Shown: positions 48,452-58,455 of the stretch, one piece after another
Layout: every line of letters starts with the position of its first letter
How positions within the stretch are numbered: the first letter of the stretch is position 1
Origin: an uncultured Rickettsiella sp.
GTDB taxonomy: Bacteria; Pseudomonadota; Gammaproteobacteria; Diplorickettsiales; Diplorickettsiaceae
Assembly: GCA_947058615.1 (NCBI GenBank)
Contig: CAMSHF010000003.1
Location: 62,001-126,000 of the forward strand
Length of the DNA stretch: 64,000 nucleotides
Reading direction: 5' to 3'
The notes under the pieces: generated by a model
Databases searched by the model: none
What the model saw: only the letters and a program-made list of their open reading frames with translations
What the model was told of the DNA's origin: nothing
Made by a program: the position numbers and the translations under genes

Positions 48452-49747
48452 ATGGATTTTCTTAAAAAATTTTTTCCACTCACTCTCTTACTAATTAGTG
48501 TGCTAACTTTTAAATCTATTTATGCTCTGGAAACCCTGGATCAAATTGTTGCCGTGATCAATAATAGCGTCATTACACAGCAGCAGCTCAATGAACAAAT
48601 TGAAATGACACGGCAACAATGGCAAGCTGAAAACAAACCTATCCCAGCCCTCACAGTCTTTCGCAAACAAGTACTTAATCAGATGATAGATCATGAATTA
48701 CAATTACAATGGGCATCCAATGCAGGATTAAAGATTAATGAGGCCGCATTAGATAAAACAATTCAGGATATTGCACAGCGCAATGGTATAACACTCGAAC
48801 AATTACGCGAGAAGTTACAACAGGATAATATACCTTATGCGAAATACCGACAGCGAATCCGCCAACAGCTCATTATTAACCACCTTCAACAAAGTGAAGT
48901 GGGCACAAAGATTAGCGTAACTGACCAAGAAATCAAGGATATGCTAGCGCATTTGCCCAAATCAGCCCCACAAAAAATAATTTATCATGTTGAAGATTTG
49001 CTTGTTCCTTTTCCTAATCAACCTTCTGCTTCGGATATTGTTCAAATAGAAGAAACCGCCTCCTCATTATTGCAAAAAGCCAAAAATGGTGCGCTCTTTC
49101 AAGCGTTAATAGCACAAGCCAAAAAATCTAATTTTCCTTTAACGGGTGGAGATTTAGGTTGGCGTCCACTGAATGATCTACCCGATGTCTTTCAAGCAGC
49201 GGTACAAAACCTTAAGCCGGGTGAAGTCACAGGTCCTATTCAGGCGGCCAATGGTTTTCACCTTATTCGTTTGTTAGAAATACAAGGCGACACAACTAAA
49301 GCACATTATGTCACATCCACACATACTCGACATATTTTAATTAAAACCTCTCCTTTACTTAATGATAAACAAGCAGAAAATCGACTTAATGAAATTCGTG
49401 CAGATATTTTACGTGGTGGTGATTTTTCTAAACTTGCAAAAAAATATTCGCAAGACCCGGGTTCCGCTTACAAAGGGGGTGATCTAGGGTGGACCTTACC
49501 GGGCGTTTTTGATCCCACCTTTGAAAAACAAATAAAAAACCTCGCTATTAACCAAATGAGCTTACCTTTCAAAACTCAATTTGGTTGGCATATTGTTCAG
49601 GTTATAGGTCGTGCACAAAAGTTACAAACCGCCAAAGACATTTCTCGCCAACAAGCGGCCCAATTAATTTATCAACGTAAATTTCAGCAAGCACTAAAAA
49701 ATTGGCTTAGACAATTACGTAACCAGTCTTACGTAAAAATTATGTAA
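48452..49747 (+). CDS. surA: Periplasmic chaperone and peptidyl-prolyl isomerase SurA
   Basis: SurA helps outer-membrane proteins such as LptD fold. Signal peptide at residues 1-25. The N-terminal chaperone region is about 26-170. Two parvulin domains follow: LTGGDLGWRPLNDLPDVF near 229-246 and YSQDPGSAYKGGDLGWTLPG near 331-350. 431 residues is normal. It is the last gene in this set, as pdxA and rsmA, often following it, are absent (rsmA lies at 56476). Confidence 0.96.
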   Translation: MDFLKKFFPLTLLLISVLTFKSIYALETLDQIVAVINNSVITQQQLNEQIEMTRQQWQAENKPIPALTVFRKQVLNQMIDHELQLQWASNAGLKINEAALDKTIQDIAQRNGITLEQLREKLQQDNIPYAKYRQRIRQQLIINHLQQSEVGTKISVTDQEIKDMLAHLPKSAPQKIIYHVEDLLVPFPNQPSASDIVQIEETASSLLQKAKNGALFQALIAQAKKSNFPLTGGDLGWRPLNDLPDVFQAAVQNLKPGEVTGPIQAANGFHLIRLLEIQGDTTKAHYVTSTHTRHILIKTSPLLNDKQAENRLNEIRADILRGGDFSKLAKKYSQDPGSAYKGGDLGWTLPGVFDPTFEKQIKNLAINQMSLPFKTQFGWHIVQVIGRAQKLQTAKDISRQQAAQLIYQRKFQQALKNWLRQLRNQSYVKIM

Positions 49748-49864
49748 TAATCGGAAACTTTACGAAAAAATGGAAAGTTTAAAATTAAGTTGCATTCATC
49801 TAATACTTCAGATCAGTCCCCGCAAAATTATTCTACAATAATAAATTTGTAAATAAAATAATAA

Positions 49865-52800
49865 TTAATCTATCTCATTATTTTTTAATTTATTTAATAA
49901 AATTTCTATATTTTTAATTCTTAAATCAGCAGTGGATTGTTTAATCATATAAGTTAAGCGTGATGGTCCATTTAATTTATAGCTTGTCGGATTTTTCTGA
50001 ATTAATTCGATAATATCCATTGAATTAATATTAGGCTTTTCGTTAAATTCAATACGCCCTCCCTCTGGTCCAGCTACAATTTTTTTAACCCCAATTTTTT
50101 GTGCAATGAGTTTTAATTCGCTTAACTGAAATAGATTCTTCAGTGCTTGTGGTAATAAACCAAACCGATCAATCATCTCAACTTGCAATTGTTCTAGTTC
50201 TTGTTTATTCTTTGCATGCGCGATGCGTTTATAGAGAACTAAACGCGTATGTACATCGGGTAAATAATTTTCTGGAATTAATGCCGAGATTTGTAAATCA
50301 ATTTCTACCGCGTTACCAACCGATTTTAGTGCAGGTTCTTTCCCTGATTTTAAAGCCTCTACAGTTTGTTCGAGTAATTCCATATACAGTGAAAAACCGA
50401 TGGATTGCATATTGCCACTTTGCTGCTCACCTAATACTTCACCTGCACCTCGAATTTCTAAATCGTGCATAGCTAAAGTAAAACCTGCTCCCAAATCTTC
50501 TAAAGAAGTAAATGCTTCTAAACGTTTCATAGCATCCGCTGTCATTATTTCTTTAGAAGGTGTCATTAAATAGGCATAAGCTTGGTGATGAGAACGTCCT
50601 ACGCGTCCACGTAATTGGTGAAGCTGCGCTAAACCAAATTTATCTGCACGATCAATAATAATGGTATTAGCCGACGGAACATCAATTCCAGTCTCGATAA
50701 TTGTTGTGCAAAGCAATACGTTAAAACGTTGATGGTAAAAATCTGACATCACTCTTTCAAGTTGAGTTTCACGTAATTGACCATGAGCCACCTGAATTCG
50801 CGCTTCTGGAACTAACGTTTCTAATTCTCTTGCGGTTTTTTCAATGCTATCCACTTGATTGTGTAAAAAATAAACTTGGCCTCCACGAAGTAATTCACGC
50901 AATATTGCTTCACGAATCAAACTCGTATTCCGCATTTGCACAAAGGTTTTAATCGATAAACGCCGTGCCGGGGGTGTAGCAATAATAGATAATTCGCGTA
51001 AGCCCGATAAAGCCATATTTAAAGTACGAGGAATAGGCGTTGCAGTTAAACTTAAAATATCCACCTCCGAACGCAAAGCCTTTAAACGTTCTTTTTGTTG
51101 CACACCAAAACGATGTTCTTCATCGATAATCAATAATCCTAGCCTTGGAAATTGTAATTCCTTACTTAATAATTTGTGCGTTCCTATCAAAATATCTATT
51201 TTTCCCTGCTGTAAACGCTCTAGAATTTTTTTCTGTAAGGTTACACTACGAAAACGTGAAATCATTTCAATTTGCACTGGCCATTCCGCAAAACGATCAC
51301 TAAAATTTTGATAGTGCTGTTGTGCTAACAATGTGGTTGGAACAAGTATGGCCACTTGCTTATTAGATTGCACGGCCAAAAACGCAGCTCGCATTGCAAC
51401 TTCAGTTTTACCAAAACCAACATCACCACAAATTAATCTATCCATAGTACGTTCTGAAGTCATATCTTTGATTACTTGCTGGATTGCCTGCGCTTGATCC
51501 TGTGTTTCTGTAAAAGGAAATTGTGCAGCAAATGCTTGATAATCCTGCTCGGGTAGATGAAAGGCATAACCCTTGTGTGCGGCACGATGGGCATAAATAT
51601 CCAGTAATTCAGTAGCAACATCTCGCATTTGTTCAGCGGCTTTACGTTTTGTTTTTTCCCACTGATCAGAACCTAATTGATGTAAAGGAGCATGTTCGCT
51701 GTCGTTTCCACTATAACGACTAATTAAGTTAAGCGAAGAAACAGGAACATATAATTTAGCTTTGGCTGCATATTCGACAATCAAAAATTCATTTTCCTGG
51801 CCATCTATTTTTAAATGCTGCAACCCTCGATAACGTCCGACACCCTGATCGATATGTACAACGGGACTACCTTCAGTGAGCTCTGCTAAATTTCGAATTA
51901 TCGTATGACTATCTAAATCTTTCGACTTGGATTGTCGCTTCTGGATAATTTGACTACCAAATAACTGGGCTTCGGTGATTAATGCCATATGTGGTTTTTC
52001 TAAATAAAAACCTTCTTCGAGTGGCGCTATAATAATATGAATACGTTCAGAGGAATGCAAAAACTCCTGCCAAGTTCCGCAACGATAAACTTGAATGGAA
52101 AATTTATTAAGTAAACCCAATAGCACTTCTCTGCGACCTGCACTTTCCACACAGAACAAAACGCGAGCGTGAGGATCTTTTAAAAACTCAAATAGAAAAG
52201 CATCTAAATGCTCTAATGGGGACTCAAGCTTATAATCAACCATTAAGTTAGGAAAGCCTTTAACAGGCGAATGATAAGTATCAATGGCTTCAGTGGGTGC
52301 TTGTTGTAACAAAATCCTTGGAAATTCTTTTAATCGATTAAATAATGGATCGACATCTGCATAAAGTTGCTTAGGATCCAATAGGGGTCGTTCTACATCA
52401 TGTCTAAGTTGATCATAACGTTCATTGGTTTCTTTCCAAAAATTTTCTGCGGCAAGCTTTACATTATTAACTTGTAAAATTAAAGATTTTTTTGGCAAAT
52501 AATCTATTAATAATTGGGTTTCAGAAAAAAATAACGGCAAATAATATTCTATTCCAGCTGGAGCATGCCCCTCACTTACGGCTTCATATAAAGGACAATT
52601 TAAAGGATTTCCAATAAAATTTTGACGCCATTGTTGGCGAAAAAAATTAATTGAATCCTCAGATAGAGGAAATTCTCGTGCAGGAAGTAAGTTTATTTTT
52701 TCTACTTTCTCTATTGAACGCTGTGTATCTGGATCAAAGTAACGAATACTATCTATTTCATCATCAGAAAAATCAATGCGGTAAGGTAAATCGCTACCCA

Positions 52801-53329
52801 TGGGAAAAATATCTAAAATAGATCCTCGTACGGCAAATTCCCCACGCGTTAAAACTTGAGAGACACCATGATAACCACCTCGTTGTAAATTTTTTCGCAT
52901 CCCTTCGATAGTTCTTTTCTCTCCACAGTGAACAATTAAAGTTGTCGCTTGAATATAGCTTAGCGGTGCAATTTTTTGCATTAAGGTCGTAATAGGAATT
53001 AACAATAAAACACGATCAATCTGATGCAATTGTGCTAAGGTTGAAAGCCGTTGTGAAATAATATCCTGATGTGGCGAGAAATAATCGTAAGGTAACGTTT
53101 CCCAATCGGGAAAGTTCATGATAGTTAAATGGGGTGAAAAAAACTTTAATGCCGCTTCAAGTCGGTTAGCCATTAGATTGTCGGGTGTAATCAATAAAAT
53201 TACACCTTCACTGCGATTGGCTATCTGATCTAAGGCCAAAGCAAGACTATCTTGTTGTAGGTTTCTTAAACGTAAACTTTGACCTGGTTGAGTAGGAATG
53301 GATAAATCTAAAAATTCAGAAATAAGCAT
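49865..53329 (-). CDS. mfd: Transcription-repair coupling factor Mfd
   Basis: Removes stalled RNA polymerase and recruits UvrA. The UvrB-like N-terminal module is at about 1-340 (LITPDNLMANRLEAAL near 45). The RNA polymerase interaction domain is about 475-545. The RecG-like translocase contains GDVGFGKTEVAMRAAF near 635-650 (motif I), IIDEEHRFG near 740 (motif II) and the RGRVGRSHHQAYAY stretch near 905. The C-terminal TRCF domain extends to 1154. Length is normal. Operon with mnmG 11 bases upstream is likely. Confidence 0.97.
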   Translation of the reverse strand: MLISEFLDLSIPTQPGQSLRLRNLQQDSLALALDQIANRSEGVILLITPDNLMANRLEAALKFFSPHLTIMNFPDWETLPYDYFSPHQDIISQRLSTLAQLHQIDRVLLLIPITTLMQKIAPLSYIQATTLIVHCGEKRTIEGMRKNLQRGGYHGVSQVLTRGEFAVRGSILDIFPMGSDLPYRIDFSDDEIDSIRYFDPDTQRSIEKVEKINLLPAREFPLSEDSINFFRQQWRQNFIGNPLNCPLYEAVSEGHAPAGIEYYLPLFFSETQLLIDYLPKKSLILQVNNVKLAAENFWKETNERYDQLRHDVERPLLDPKQLYADVDPLFNRLKEFPRILLQQAPTEAIDTYHSPVKGFPNLMVDYKLESPLEHLDAFLFEFLKDPHARVLFCVESAGRREVLLGLLNKFSIQVYRCGTWQEFLHSSERIHIIIAPLEEGFYLEKPHMALITEAQLFGSQIIQKRQSKSKDLDSHTIIRNLAELTEGSPVVHIDQGVGRYRGLQHLKIDGQENEFLIVEYAAKAKLYVPVSSLNLISRYSGNDSEHAPLHQLGSDQWEKTKRKAAEQMRDVATELLDIYAHRAAHKGYAFHLPEQDYQAFAAQFPFTETQDQAQAIQQVIKDMTSERTMDRLICGDVGFGKTEVAMRAAFLAVQSNKQVAILVPTTLLAQQHYQNFSDRFAEWPVQIEMISRFRSVTLQKKILERLQQGKIDILIGTHKLLSKELQFPRLGLLIIDEEHRFGVQQKERLKALRSEVDILSLTATPIPRTLNMALSGLRELSIIATPPARRLSIKTFVQMRNTSLIREAILRELLRGGQVYFLHNQVDSIEKTARELETLVPEARIQVAHGQLRETQLERVMSDFYHQRFNVLLCTTIIETGIDVPSANTIIIDRADKFGLAQLHQLRGRVGRSHHQAYAYLMTPSKEIMTADAMKRLEAFTSLEDLGAGFTLAMHDLEIRGAGEVLGEQQSGNMQSIGFSLYMELLEQTVEALKSGKEPALKSVGNAVEIDLQISALIPENYLPDVHTRLVLYKRIAHAKNKQELEQLQVEMIDRFGLLPQALKNLFQLSELKLIAQKIGVKKIVAGPEGGRIEFNEKPNINSMDIIELIQKNPTSYKLNGPSRLTYMIKQSTADLRIKNIEILLNKLKNNEID

Positions 53330-53340
53330 AGAGTCAATTT

Positions 53341-55206
53341 TTACTTTTTAACGTAGACCAATAACAATGAAATTGCAGCAGGAGTAATGCCGGGAATACG
53401 CGATGCTTGTCCCAAATTTAATGGCTTATGTTGGATTAATTTTTCTCTAACTTCATTTGAAAGACCTTTAACTTGATTATAATCAAGATTGATCGGTAAA
53501 ATAATATTTTCATAACGTGCTTGCCGTTGAATTTCAATCAATTGCCTATCAATATACCCTTGATATTTAGCTTGAATTTCAATTTGCTCCGAAATAACAG
53601 GATCATCAACTCCGGGCCCCAAACCTTTTATTTTCATTAGATCAACGTAATTTAATTCAGGCCGCATTAATAATTCAGCAGCACGATAATCACGTGTTAA
53701 AGTTTGACCTAAATGTGTTTCTATCGCTGCACTTATCGATGTATTAGGCTTAATTGACAATCTCTTCAAGCGATGTTGTTCTTGTTCTAAGGTAATTCGT
53801 TTATCATTGACACTTTGCCAGCGCGCTTCATTAATTAGTCCTAATCGAAACGCAGCCTCACTTAAACGCAGATCCGCATTATCTTCACGCAACAATAAGC
53901 GGTATTCTGCCCGACTCGTAAACATTCGATAAGGCTCAAGCGTACCCTGTGTAATCAAGTCATCAATTAATACGCCCATATAAGCTTCATCACGACGTGG
54001 ATACCATGCCATTTTTCCTTGGGCTTTTAAAGCGGCATTCAAGCCAGCAATAAGTCCCTGTGCAGCCGCTTCCTCGTACCCGGTTGTTCCGTTAACTTGG
54101 CCCGCACAAAATAAATTTTCTAATAATCTCGATTCTAAAGAAGGATAAAGATCGCGAGGATCAAAAAAATCGTATTCAATCGCGTAACCTGGACGAGTAA
54201 TATGTGCTTTTTCTAGTCCTTTTATGCTATGAATTAAATCACACTGAACATCAAAAGGTAGACTGGTTGAAATTCCATTGGGATAGACTTCATGCGTATG
54301 AAGGCCTTCGGGCTCAAGAAAAATCTGATGGGCTGATTTATCCGCAAAACGTACCACCTTATCTTCGATAGAAGGACAGTAACGCGGCCCTATTCCATCT
54401 ATCGCTCCACTATAAATGGGAGAACGATCTAAACCGGAACGAATGATTGAATGAGTTGTTTCATTGGTATAAGTAATGAAACAACTTATTTGTGGAGGAT
54501 GTTGGTCTATTTTTCCTAAATAGGAAAACACCGGCAAAGGAGTATCACTCGGCTGCTCTAGTAAAACTGGGTAGTTAATCGTACGGCCATCTAAACGTGG
54601 AGGCGTCCCAGTTTTTAAACGTTTAATCCGTAAAGGTAATTGGCGCAACTTCTCTGCTAAGGAATTAGCCGCGGGATCCCCTGCACGTCCCCCTTGGGCT
54701 TGTTTCAGACCTATATGAATCTTCCCTGCTAAAAAGGTACCCGCAGTCAGCACAATTGCTTTTGCATAAAAATATAATCCCATCTGTGTAACCACACCAA
54801 CTATTTGGTTAGATCGAAGGATTACATCATCAACACTCTGCTGGAAGATATATAAATTTTCTTGATTTTCTAAAACATTACGAATTACTTGTTTATATAA
54901 GCATCGATCCATCTGAGCTCTTGTTGCGCGTACGGCAGGACCTTTGCTAGCATTCAGTATCCGCCATTGGATTCCTGCCTGATCAGCCGCATGCGCCATG
55001 ATACCTCCTAATGCATCCACCTCTTTCACTAAATGGCTTTTACCTATCCCTCCTATCGATGGATTGCAAGACAATTGGCCAAGTGTTTCAATATTATGCG
55101 TCAATAATAAAGTTGACGCTCCTAAGCGTGCCGCCGCTAAAGCCGCCTCAGTGCCCGCATGGCCTCCGCCGACAATAATGACATCATATTCTGTAGAAAA
55201 TGGCAT
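53341..55206 (-). CDS. mnmG: tRNA uridine 5-carboxymethylaminomethyl modification enzyme MnmG
   Basis: FAD-dependent partner of MnmE in U34 modification. The FAD-binding motif is [19 protein letters not shown] near residues 11-29, and the specific pattern [22 protein letters not shown] near 46-67 follows. [11 protein letters not shown] near 199 and [17 protein letters not shown]-like region ([17 protein letters not shown]) near 427 are also typical. 621 residues. It precedes mfd on the same strand and is divergent from mip. Its usual partners trmE and rsmG are not nearby. Confidence 0.97.
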   Translation of the reverse strand: MPFSTEYDVIIVGGGHAGTEAALAAARLGASTLLLTHNIETLGQLSCNPSIGGIGKSHLVKEVDALGGIMAHAADQAGIQWRILNASKGPAVRATRAQMDRCLYKQVIRNVLENQENLYIFQQSVDDVILRSNQIVGVVTQMGLYFYAKAIVLTAGTFLAGKIHIGLKQAQGGRAGDPAANSLAEKLRQLPLRIKRLKTGTPPRLDGRTINYPVLLEQPSDTPLPVFSYLGKIDQHPPQISCFITYTNETTHSIIRSGLDRSPIYSGAIDGIGPRYCPSIEDKVVRFADKSAHQIFLEPEGLHTHEVYPNGISTSLPFDVQCDLIHSIKGLEKAHITRPGYAIEYDFFDPRDLYPSLESRLLENLFCAGQVNGTTGYEEAAAQGLIAGLNAALKAQGKMAWYPRRDEAYMGVLIDDLITQGTLEPYRMFTSRAEYRLLLREDNADLRLSEAAFRLGLINEARWQSVNDKRITLEQEQHRLKRLSIKPNTSISAAIETHLGQTLTRDYRAAELLMRPELNYVDLMKIKGLGPGVDDPVISEQIEIQAKYQGYIDRQLIEIQRQARYENIILPINLDYNQVKGLSNEVREKLIQHKPLNLGQASRIPGITPAAISLLLVYVKK

Positions 55207-55298
55207 AATTTTTAAATTTTTATTAATTAACTGTAGTTTTCTAACGAAAGTTAGGGCAAACTATTCATTTTTAACACCGTCTCTCTAGAGGAAATCCA

Positions 55299-56054
55299 AT
55301 GACAAGATTACCTGTATTGACTGCCCTGGCTAGTTTACTCATCAGTTCAAACATACTGGCTGCACAGAGTACCTCTCCAGTTACGGTTAATCAACTCAAA
55401 ACTCATTCTACTTTTTCCAAAATTATCTCTAACTCTCCTTTGTTAAAAACGGCTAAAGGCCAAATTAGTTATAGTATTGGTGCGGATTTGGCGGCCAATT
55501 TTAAAGAACAAGGCATCGATGTTGATCCAGTGGCTTTAGAAAAAGGATTATCTGATAGCACTCATGGTAAACTTCTATTAACCCAAGCACAAATGGCGGA
55601 TATTTTGAAAAACTTTCAACAAGAATTGATGCATAAGAAACAAGCTGAATTTAAAAATATTAGTCTTAAAAATAAGGAGCAAGGCGATGCTTTCTTGGCC
55701 ATTAACAAAACAAAACCAGGTGTCATAACAACTAAAAGTGGAATTCAATATAAAGTCATACAAGCGGGTAGCGGCAATAACCCCACCGATACTTCTATAG
55801 TGAAAGTTGAATATACTGGAAGTTATATTAATGGAACTGTTTTCGAAAAATCAAAAGAGCCTGTTACTTTTCCTTTAAATAATGTGATTCCTGGTTGGAT
55901 AGAAATTTTAAAAATCATGAAACCAGGCGCCACCTATCAAGTAGTTATTCCACCACAACTAGCTTATGGTGAACATGGTGTTGATAAAGCGATTGGACCT
56001 AATCAAACACTGGTATTTACTATTCACCTAATTGAAATAAAGAAAAATACCTAA
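55299..56054 (+). CDS. mip: Mip/FkpA-type FKBP peptidyl-prolyl isomerase
   Basis: Exported FKBP with the macrophage infectivity potentiator layout. Signal peptide residues 1-22 (ILAAQ cleavage). An N-terminal dimerisation and helical part runs to about 135 (SYSIGADLAANFKEQGIDVD near 53-72), then the FKBP domain with VKVEYTGSYINGTVFEKS near 169-186, FPLNNVIPGW near 191 and IPPQLAYGEHG near 221. The 251 residues match Mip of Legionella (about 230). Strong AGAGGAAA precedes the ATG. Its role in infection is known for Legionella and is an inference here. Confidence 0.93.
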   Translation: MTRLPVLTALASLLISSNILAAQSTSPVTVNQLKTHSTFSKIISNSPLLKTAKGQISYSIGADLAANFKEQGIDVDPVALEKGLSDSTHGKLLLTQAQMADILKNFQQELMHKKQAEFKNISLKNKEQGDAFLAINKTKPGVITTKSGIQYKVIQAGSGNNPTDTSIVKVEYTGSYINGTVFEKSKEPVTFPLNNVIPGWIEILKIMKPGATYQVVIPPQLAYGEHGVDKAIGPNQTLVFTIHLIEIKKNT

Positions 56055-56066
56055 ATTTATTTAGGT
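56049..56066 (+). terminator. Short palindrome spanning the mip stop codon
   Basis: ACCTAAAT-TT-ATTTAGGT, containing the stop codon TAA at 56052-56054. A second imperfect stem AATCCAA / TTGGATT follows within 25 bases. No T-run, so termination is only suggested. Confidence 0.35.
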
Positions 56067-56196
56067 TAAATCCAATCATATCTCGTTGGATTAAAAGCTA
56101 AATAATTTTTATTACCTCAAACCACTACAGTCAAGCTATACTGAATTGAATAAAAATTAATGGAAATATTTTTTATCTCAACTCAAGGAGAAGCAT

Positions 56197-56406
56197 ATGA
56201 ACCCTGAAGAGTTAAAAGGGAAATGGAACCAACTTAAAAGTAAACTTCGTGAAAAGTTTTCAAAATTAACCAATGACGATTGGGAACAACTACATAGCGA
56301 TAAAGAAAAATTAATTGGAAAAATTCAGGAACGATACGGTACTAGCAAAGAACAGGCACAAAAAGAACTCCATGAGTTTTTTAATAAATATAAAGATCAT
56401 CATTAA
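56197..56406 (+). CDS. CsbD-like small stress protein
   Basis: A 69-residue hydrophilic protein with pattern MNPEELKGKWNQLKSKLREK and then NDDWEQLHSDKEKLIGKIQE, the family form of CsbD (I.G.wk...G..k...G.lt.d). Highly charged and probably helical. CsbD members respond to general stress, with no defined mechanism. Strong AAGGAGAAGC site. It stands alone between mip and rsmA, which is on the other strand. A long hairpin (56423-56453) lies behind it. Confidence 0.85.
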   Translation: MNPEELKGKWNQLKSKLREKFSKLTNDDWEQLHSDKEKLIGKIQERYGTSKEQAQKELHEFFNKYKDHH

Positions 56407-56422
56407 AGTTTATTTTTTTAAC

Positions 56423-56453
56423 CATCTCGCAATAATTTTATTAGCGTGAGATG
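56423..56453. terminator. Imperfect hairpin between csbD-like gene and rsmA
   Basis: CATCTCGC-AATAA-TT-TTATT-A-GC-GT-GAGATG. Six outer pairs CATCTC/GAGATG and the inner pairs GC/GC and AATAA/TTATT with a two-base bulge. Located between convergent genes, so it may end transcription from both sides, though no T-run follows in either direction. Confidence 0.5.
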
Positions 56454-56475
56454 CTTAAAACTTTCTATAAAAAAT

Positions 56476-57279
56476 CTAAGTTTTTTTTAACTCATTTTTT
56501 TTAGCAACGAAATTAGCTAACTTAACATAGTCATTCACCATCAATTGTTCTGGGCGCAACATTGAGTTAATTTTTAATTGCTCAAAATCTTGTTCTTCTA
56601 ACCAGTTAATCAAATTATTACGTAGCATTTTTCGACGATGATTAAATGCATTTCTTACTATTTCAGCAAACAGTATTGGATCCTTTGCTTTATAAGATAG
56701 CTCTTTATAAGGAATTAAGCGAATAACGGCTGAATCAACTTTTGGTGGTGGCTGGAATGCCCCGGGCTTTACATTAAATAGTTTTTCAGCTCGACAATAA
56801 TATTGAATCATCACACTTAAACGACCATAACTCGCTTGGCCGGGATAAGCATTAATTCTATCAACTACTTCTTTCTGTAGCATAAAATGCATATCTTGAA
56901 TAAGATGAACTTGCTTAAGACAGTGGAACAATAAAGGTGTCGAAATATTATAAGGAAGATTTCCTACCAAACGCCAAACTTGCTTAGACTCAGCTAAAGA
57001 GTGAAAGTCAATTTTTAAAATATCTCCTTGATAAATAATTAGCTTTCCTAAGCCAGCACACTTTTCCTCGAGTAGGGGAATTAGATCTTTATCAAGCTCT
57101 ATGACAGTTAAGCGCTCAAGCTGTGGTAACAAATACTGAGTTAGAGCGCCCAAACCAGGACCTATCTCTATCATAGCATCCGTCTTTTGGGGTGCGATTG
57201 CTTGTATGATTCTATCAATAATAGCGCCATCATGTAGAAAATGTTGGCCAAAACGTTTACGCACAGGTAAAGATAACAT
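56476..57279 (-). CDS. rsmA: 16S rRNA dimethyladenosine transferase RsmA (KsgA)
   Basis: Dimethylates the two adjacent adenines of helix 45 in 16S rRNA. FGQHFLHD near residues 10-17, EIGPGLGALTQYLLPQ near 38-53 (SAM), and VGNLPYNISTPLLFH near 103-117 (catalytic NLPY). The C-terminal helical domain includes NAFNHRRKMLRNNL near 212. 267 residues is normal. It is 9 bases after the E2 gene and so at the end of the oxo-acid dehydrogenase operon rather than after surA. Confidence 0.96.
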   Translation of the reverse strand: MLSLPVRKRFGQHFLHDGAIIDRIIQAIAPQKTDAMIEIGPGLGALTQYLLPQLERLTVIELDKDLIPLLEEKCAGLGKLIIYQGDILKIDFHSLAESKQVWRLVGNLPYNISTPLLFHCLKQVHLIQDMHFMLQKEVVDRINAYPGQASYGRLSVMIQYYCRAEKLFNVKPGAFQPPPKVDSAVIRLIPYKELSYKAKDPILFAEIVRNAFNHRRKMLRNNLINWLEEQDFEQLKINSMLRPEQLMVNDYVKLANFVAKKNELKKT

Positions 57280-57288
57280 TATTAAACA

Positions 57289-58455
57289 TCATATAGCTTG
57301 CAAATCAATAATTAAAGCCGATAAAAACCGTGCGGCTTCACCACCCGTAATAACGCGATGATCCACTGTTAAAGATAAAGGTAATTGTTTGTGTACATTA
57401 ACTTTTCCTTGCTCAATTATAACTTTTTCATTCATTCGTCCAACAGCCAGAATTGCAACCATCGGTGGAATAACGATAGGTGTAGCATAACGACCTGCAA
57501 AGACACCTACATTGGATAACACAAAAGTTGGATTAAGTAATGCATCCGGCGAAATACTACGATTCTTGACTTCAGCTTTAAATTTATCTATGGCTCTTCT
57601 TAAATTAACCGCACTTTCTTGTGCTATATTTTTTAAAACGGGAACAAATAAACCATCAGGCGCATCCATAGCAATACCTAAATCAATCTGACTATGTTGG
57701 CATAAGGCTAATTGTGATTCATCAAACCAAGCATTAAGTCTTGGTTCACGCTGACAAGCGGCCATCACTGCACGAATAAGCCGTAAAGTAATATCAGTTT
57801 TTTCTGGCCATGCATGGATATCCGCATCATCAACCAAAGTGACGGGTACAATGGACTGATGCGCTTGCTTCATTACGTTGGACATTACACGACGAACACC
57901 GCGTAATGGTTCATAATCAGCTATGGAAAATTGTTGAGAATGAGTTAACGATGAAACTTCTTTGATCGATTTTTGCTGTCTCATTTTTTCGATATCAGCG
58001 ACTAGGATTTGCCCATCTGGACCCGTCCCTTTACAATCATTTAAATTAATTTGGAGTTTCTTTGCTAATGCTCGAATCGCTGGTGTTGCTTTAATACCTC
58101 TTTGATGTGATATAGCGGTTTGCTTAGTTTGAATCCCCCTAGGGGATTCCTCAATAATGTGACTCCCTCGCTGCAAATTTCCAACGACAGTCGCTTGATC
58201 AGCCGTTTTTGTTTGACCATCTCCCTCTCCAATATCAATTAAAGCTTCCCCTGTTTTAATAATGTCACCGACTTGACCATAGAGTTTAGTCACTCTACCA
58301 CTAAAAGGGGCTGGAATATCGACCAATGCCTTTGCCGTTTCCATAGCCACCATAGGCTCATCAACTTTAATATAATCATTGAGTTGCACATACCACTCAC
58401 GAATTTCTGCGTCAGGTAAACCTTCGCCTAAATCAGGCAGATTAAACGTCGTCAT
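57289..58455 (-). CDS. pdhC: Dihydrolipoamide acyltransferase, E2 of a 2-oxo acid dehydrogenase
   Basis: Core of the 2-oxo acid dehydrogenase complex. A single lipoyl domain (residues 2-75) has the lipoylated lysine in METAKALVDI. The E3/E1-binding domain follows near 116-155 (KATPAIRALAKKLQ), then the catalytic domain from about 175. The active-site motif reads DHRVITGGEAARFL: the His is present but the usual HxxxDG Asp is Thr. This variant occurs in a known E2 subfamily, so it may be functional. 388 residues, overlaps E1 beta by 4 bases. Acyl specificity (acetyl or branched-chain) is uncertain. Confidence 0.9.
   Translation of the reverse strand: MTTFNLPDLGEGLPDAEIREWYVQLNDYIKVDEPMVAMETAKALVDIPAPFSGRVTKLYGQVGDIIKTGEALIDIGEGDGQTKTADQATVVGNLQRGSHIIEESPRGIQTKQTAISHQRGIKATPAIRALAKKLQINLNDCKGTGPDGQILVADIEKMRQQKSIKEVSSLTHSQQFSIADYEPLRGVRRVMSNVMKQAHQSIVPVTLVDDADIHAWPEKTDITLRLIRAVMAACQREPRLNAWFDESQLALCQHSQIDLGIAMDAPDGLFVPVLKNIAQESAVNLRRAIDKFKAEVKNRSISPDALLNPTFVLSNVGVFAGRYATPIVIPPMVAILAVGRMNEKVIIEQGKVNVHKQLPLSLTVDHRVITGGEAARFLSALIIDLQAI

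Noticed and set aside
50143-50472. 109-residue plus-strand frame inside mfd
   Set aside because: Antisense shadow. mfd motifs on the other strand are continuous through the region.
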